Shown in pieces: positions 63,507 to 64,000 of a stretch of DNA of 64,000 bases. This DNA is from Theodoxus fluviatilis (lineage: Eukaryota > Mollusca > Gastropoda > Cycloneritida > Neritidae), in NCBI GenBank assembly GCA_034096865.1, contig JAWQFJ010000517.1:62001-126000 (forward strand), given 5' to 3'. The notes beneath the pieces were generated by a model. That model saw only the letters and a list, made by a program, of their open reading frames with translations. It was not told the DNA's origin and did not search any database. The translations under genes were made by a program, and so were the position numbers. The first letter of the stretch is position 1; each line of letters starts with the position of its first letter.

Positions 63507-64000
63507 CCTTTCCGTGGTAGTCGCGAACCAGTTCGCGATAAGCATTGCTGGCTGTCAGTGGTTATCGCGGACTAGTTCGCGAGCCACACCCGCTCAACTG
63601 GAGGCATTCCAGCATTGCACACGGCCCTTCTATTTATAGCCTGATGGAGCGTGAAGCAAGATAGGACCTTTGTTAACACTCAAAAGTAGGCCGATTGCCA
63701 ACAGAGGTCACGTGGAAGCTAAATTTAGACATAATTCACGCTATCTCGCGAGAACTGTAGTTCAATATGGCGGGCGTGTTTCAACGATCATGATCGAGGA
63801 ATTTGTTTAGCGATATCGTCTTTGAATCGGACTCAGATAGTGAAGAAGAGATAGATGGAGGCATCAGGCGAGGAATGGTGAATTCCACATTCCAGATACA
63901 ACAAGCGCAACAAGATCGTGAAGTCTGAAATGATAGCGTGAATGGATGGGCGAGACTGAGAGACGCTGACGCACCTGTCAATGCTCCATTTACTGGAGGG
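63507..64000 (+). mobile_element. piggyBac element, left end, running off the window
   Basis: TTAA at 63503-63506, then CCCTTTCCGTGGTAGTCGCG and a palindromic subterminal region (tcgcgaaccagttcgcga; cgcggactagttcgcga). The first ~210 bp is the inverse of the right end of the miniature element at 44854-45983. From 63767 a transposase start is seen (MAGVFQRS, stop, then FSDIVFESDSDSEEEIDGG and, after another stop, RLRDADAPVNAPFTG), the acidic N-terminus of a PGBD protein. Two in-frame stops show decay. Confidence 0.85.

Noticed and set aside
1..64000. tRNA, rRNA or other structural RNA genes
   Set aside because: I looked for A/B-box-like and rRNA-like stretches and saw none that I could support by eye.

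Overview
This is animal genomic DNA, most likely from a mollusc or another lophotrochozoan. It has short coding exons with GT-AG introns, long microsatellites and minisatellites, and a mix of piggyBac, Harbinger, hAT, mariner, P, Mutator, DIRS and Gypsy-type elements. I infer the taxon from repeat style and element families; nothing in the window fixes the species.

Left part (about 2.1-25.2 kb): one host gene on the minus strand, importin-4 (IPO4), a nuclear import receptor. Twelve consecutive exons join in phase with GT-AG borders into about 408 codons that match the middle of the protein. The exons for the first ~90 residues and for the C-terminal half were not found. The introns hold four large tandem arrays, a TIR element with 3-bp target duplication (23.0-24.8 kb), a hAT-like element with a BED zinc finger (4.5-7.1 kb), a TTAA-flanked piggyBac derivative (10.1-11.6 kb) and a repeat dense in nuclear-receptor half-sites (16.7-17.8 kb).

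Right part (25.2-64 kb): a nest of transposable elements. In order: a Harbinger element with transposase and Myb-like ORF; an LTR split by a DIRS tyrosine-recombinase retroelement; Harbinger and P-element remnants; a deleted mariner; a piggyBac truncated by a second DIRS copy carrying the gag ORF; a Harbinger fragment; an apparently intact four-exon Myb/SANT-like gene at 44.5-47.4 kb; two Gypsy remnants with integrase upstream of reverse transcriptase (Gmr1-like order); P-related tandem repeats split by a solo LTR; a Mutator-like transposase split by the half-site repeat; an unrecognised protein family; a second piggyBac in two pieces; and the start of a third at the right edge.

The strongest candidate for something undescribed is the 4.7-kb, 22-bp array at 18.1-22.8 kb. 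Its unit is the last 17 nt of an IPO4 exon plus the first 5 nt of the intron, so the array is a run of about 213 copies of a 5' splice site, in sense orientation, directly abutting that exon. The array has no net length change over its whole length. Four of the eight units nearest the exon have a broken GT.
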